From Leisingera sp. ANG-M1 (GTDB lineage: Bacteria; Pseudomonadota; Alphaproteobacteria; Rhodobacterales; Rhodobacteraceae), in assembly GCF_000813745.1 (NCBI RefSeq), contig NZ_JWLC01000010.1, forward strand, positions 126,522 through 190,521: a stretch of DNA of 64,000 nt. The letters run 5' to 3'. This document shows positions 63,041 through 64,000 of the stretch, piece by piece; position 1 is the stretch's first letter; each line of letters opens with the position of its first letter. A model generated the notes under the pieces. That model saw nothing but the letters and a program-made list of their open reading frames with translations. It was not told the origin of the DNA and ran no database searches. The translations under genes were made by a program, and so were the position numbers.

Positions 63041-64000
63041 CAGAACATCCTCCCGTCAATCTCATCCTGCATGGTTTTGAAGACCTCCCACTGGCGGCCG
63101 GCCTCAGCCCAGTCGCCCGCGGCGCTGGCATCGCCGACGCTGCGCAGGATGGCGGCAAATTTGTAGATCTCGGGCTTGGCGCTCTGATTGGTCATCACGC
63201 TGGCATCCGCCGCCAGGTCCGGCGCCACGGTATCGACCAGCACCGCAATGTTCGCCGCATCGCGCAGCGGGATCAGCGTGTCCAAGGTCGAGGCAAAGGT
63301 GGTAAGCTCCTCCCACGACAGACGAAACACGCTGTCGCGGCCTTCAAAGCGCTGGTAGGGCTCCTCGCCATCCCCCACCGCCTGCAGATAGGCCGTCAGA
63401 TCGGCGCGCTGTTCCGCATCCAAGCTCAGGCCCTTGGTCTCGTTGAACCAGTCCACAACGCTCGCCAAAGTCGGCAAGGCGCCGTCATGCATGTATGGCG
63501 CAGTAAAGTTGACGTTGCGCAGGGTCGGGGTGTCAAAGGCGGTTGCGGTGCCGCCCGGGAACGGCGGCTCGGCCGAGCCGATGTCGTAAGCCCGCCCGTC
63601 GCGGAAGAACCGGTCCGGCGTGTGGCAGGAGGCGCAGGACCGGTCCCCAAGCCCGGCAAACTGGGTGTTGAACAGCACTTCGCCGCGTTTTGCCGCCTCG
63701 GAGGCCATGTCCGTCAGCCGCCCCGCTTGGTCGATCTGCGGGTTGGGCAGAAAGTCAAAGACGCGCAAGTAAGCGACCATCGCATCGAGCTGAAACGGCG
63801 TTGGCTCCGCCCCGGCAAACTCGGTCACAATCACATTGCGTACAAATCGGCGCAGGCTCGGCTCGCGCCCATCACGCCCGTAAGGCGCGGTAAAGCGGAT
63901 GCCGCGCATCGACGGCGTGTCCAGGTGATCGTCCTCGCGGTCATTGAACATCGGATTGAAGAAGGAGCTGTCCACATCCATCCCGCCGGCATGGCTTGAG
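63040..64000 (-). CDS. Di-heme cytochrome c peroxidase / MauG-like protein (5' end outside window)
   Basis: About 320 C-terminal residues are visible; the frame is open to the window end, so the start is missing. A heme motif CASCH occurs in GLGDRSCASCHTPDRFF, and NVNFTAPYMHDGALPTLASVVDWFN holds the distal region typical of MauG/CCP proteins; a second heme motif is expected upstream. It acts in the periplasm. Its link to the PhnD-like transporter suggests a role other than simple peroxide removal. Its orientation puts it first in the operon. Confidence 0.88.
   Translation of the reverse strand, partial: SSHAGGMDVDSSFFNPMFNDREDDHLDTPSMRGIRFTAPYGRDGREPSLRRFVRNVIVTEFAGAEPTPFQLDAMVAYLRVFDFLPNPQIDQAGRLTDMASEAAKRGEVLFNTQFAGLGDRSCASCHTPDRFFRDGRAYDIGSAEPPFPGGTATAFDTPTLRNVNFTAPYMHDGALPTLASVVDWFNETKGLSLDAEQRADLTAYLQAVGDGEEPYQRFEGRDSVFRLSWEELTTFASTLDTLIPLRDAANIAVLVDTVAPDLAADASVMTNQSAKPEIYKFAAILRSVGDASAAGDWAEAGRQWEVFKTMQDEIDGRMF

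Overview
The window is a high-GC alphaproteobacterial chromosome segment, most like the Roseobacter group of the Rhodobacteraceae (Phaeobacter/Leisingera/Ruegeria-like). This placement is inferred from protein content: class I lysyl-tRNA synthetase, a TRAP transporter, an NDUFS4-like complex I protein beside uvrB, MauG-like cytochromes, Tat-exported L,D-transpeptidases, FNR-type boxes and many intergenic hairpin elements. No tRNA, rRNA, CRISPR array, complete insertion sequence or prophage was found.

Positions 1-46700 look like core chromosome. In order they hold the cell-shape genes mreB-mreC-mreD (minus strand) with a secreted lambda-R-like lysozyme behind them; rlmJ and a TPR sulfotransferase that overlap convergently; leuA with a leucine-rich leader peptide and hairpin; an XRE/cupin regulator divergent from an MFS exporter; a secreted 18-repeat MORN protein; nadE; a DAO-family oxidoreductase; a Tat-exported metallo-beta-lactamase-fold protein; gltX; an NsrR-like Rrf2 regulator; a LolD/FtsX-type ABC exporter divergent from an arylesterase (the E. 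coli tesA/ybbA/ybbP layout); a cold-shock gene; an L,D-transpeptidase; trxC; ettA flanked by two paralogous secreted proteins of unknown function; nadD; dacB; an HxlR regulator divergent from a cysteine-synthase-like enzyme across a 51-bp inverted repeat; lysyl-tRNA synthetase; a large beta-helix protein; uspA behind an FNR-like box; a YbaK-type deacylase; uvrB; and the NDUFS4-like gene. Five intergenic places carry cloverleaf-like palindromic elements.

Positions 46760-54970 hold a single-strand catabolic module: a LysR regulator, a DUF1445 hydro-lyase, a complete TRAP transporter (P, Q, M) and the three 5-oxoprolinase subunits pxpB, pxpC and pxpA. It is flanked by two stretches of about 400-500 bases without convincing genes, so it may be an inserted unit. 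The inferred role is uptake and use of 5-oxoproline or a related compound.

Positions 54970-64000 are the most unusual part. A plus-strand operon (SCO, DsbB, DsbA-like, PCuAC copper chaperone, second SCO, M23 peptidase) and two minus-strand genes (a transglutaminase-like protein and a second L,D-transpeptidase) are each preceded by the same promoter type: a TTGACC or TTGAAC -35 box, a 19-bp spacer filled by a CCTCTAG-N3-CTAGAGG dyad, and a -10 box. That is the signature of MerR-family metal-sensor activation. The set therefore looks like one envelope regulon for metal or thiol stress, but its regulator is not in the window. The M23 gene ends convergently against a minus-strand operon of a di-heme cytochrome-c-peroxidase-like protein (cut by the window end) and a PhnD/PhnC/PhnE-type ABC importer.
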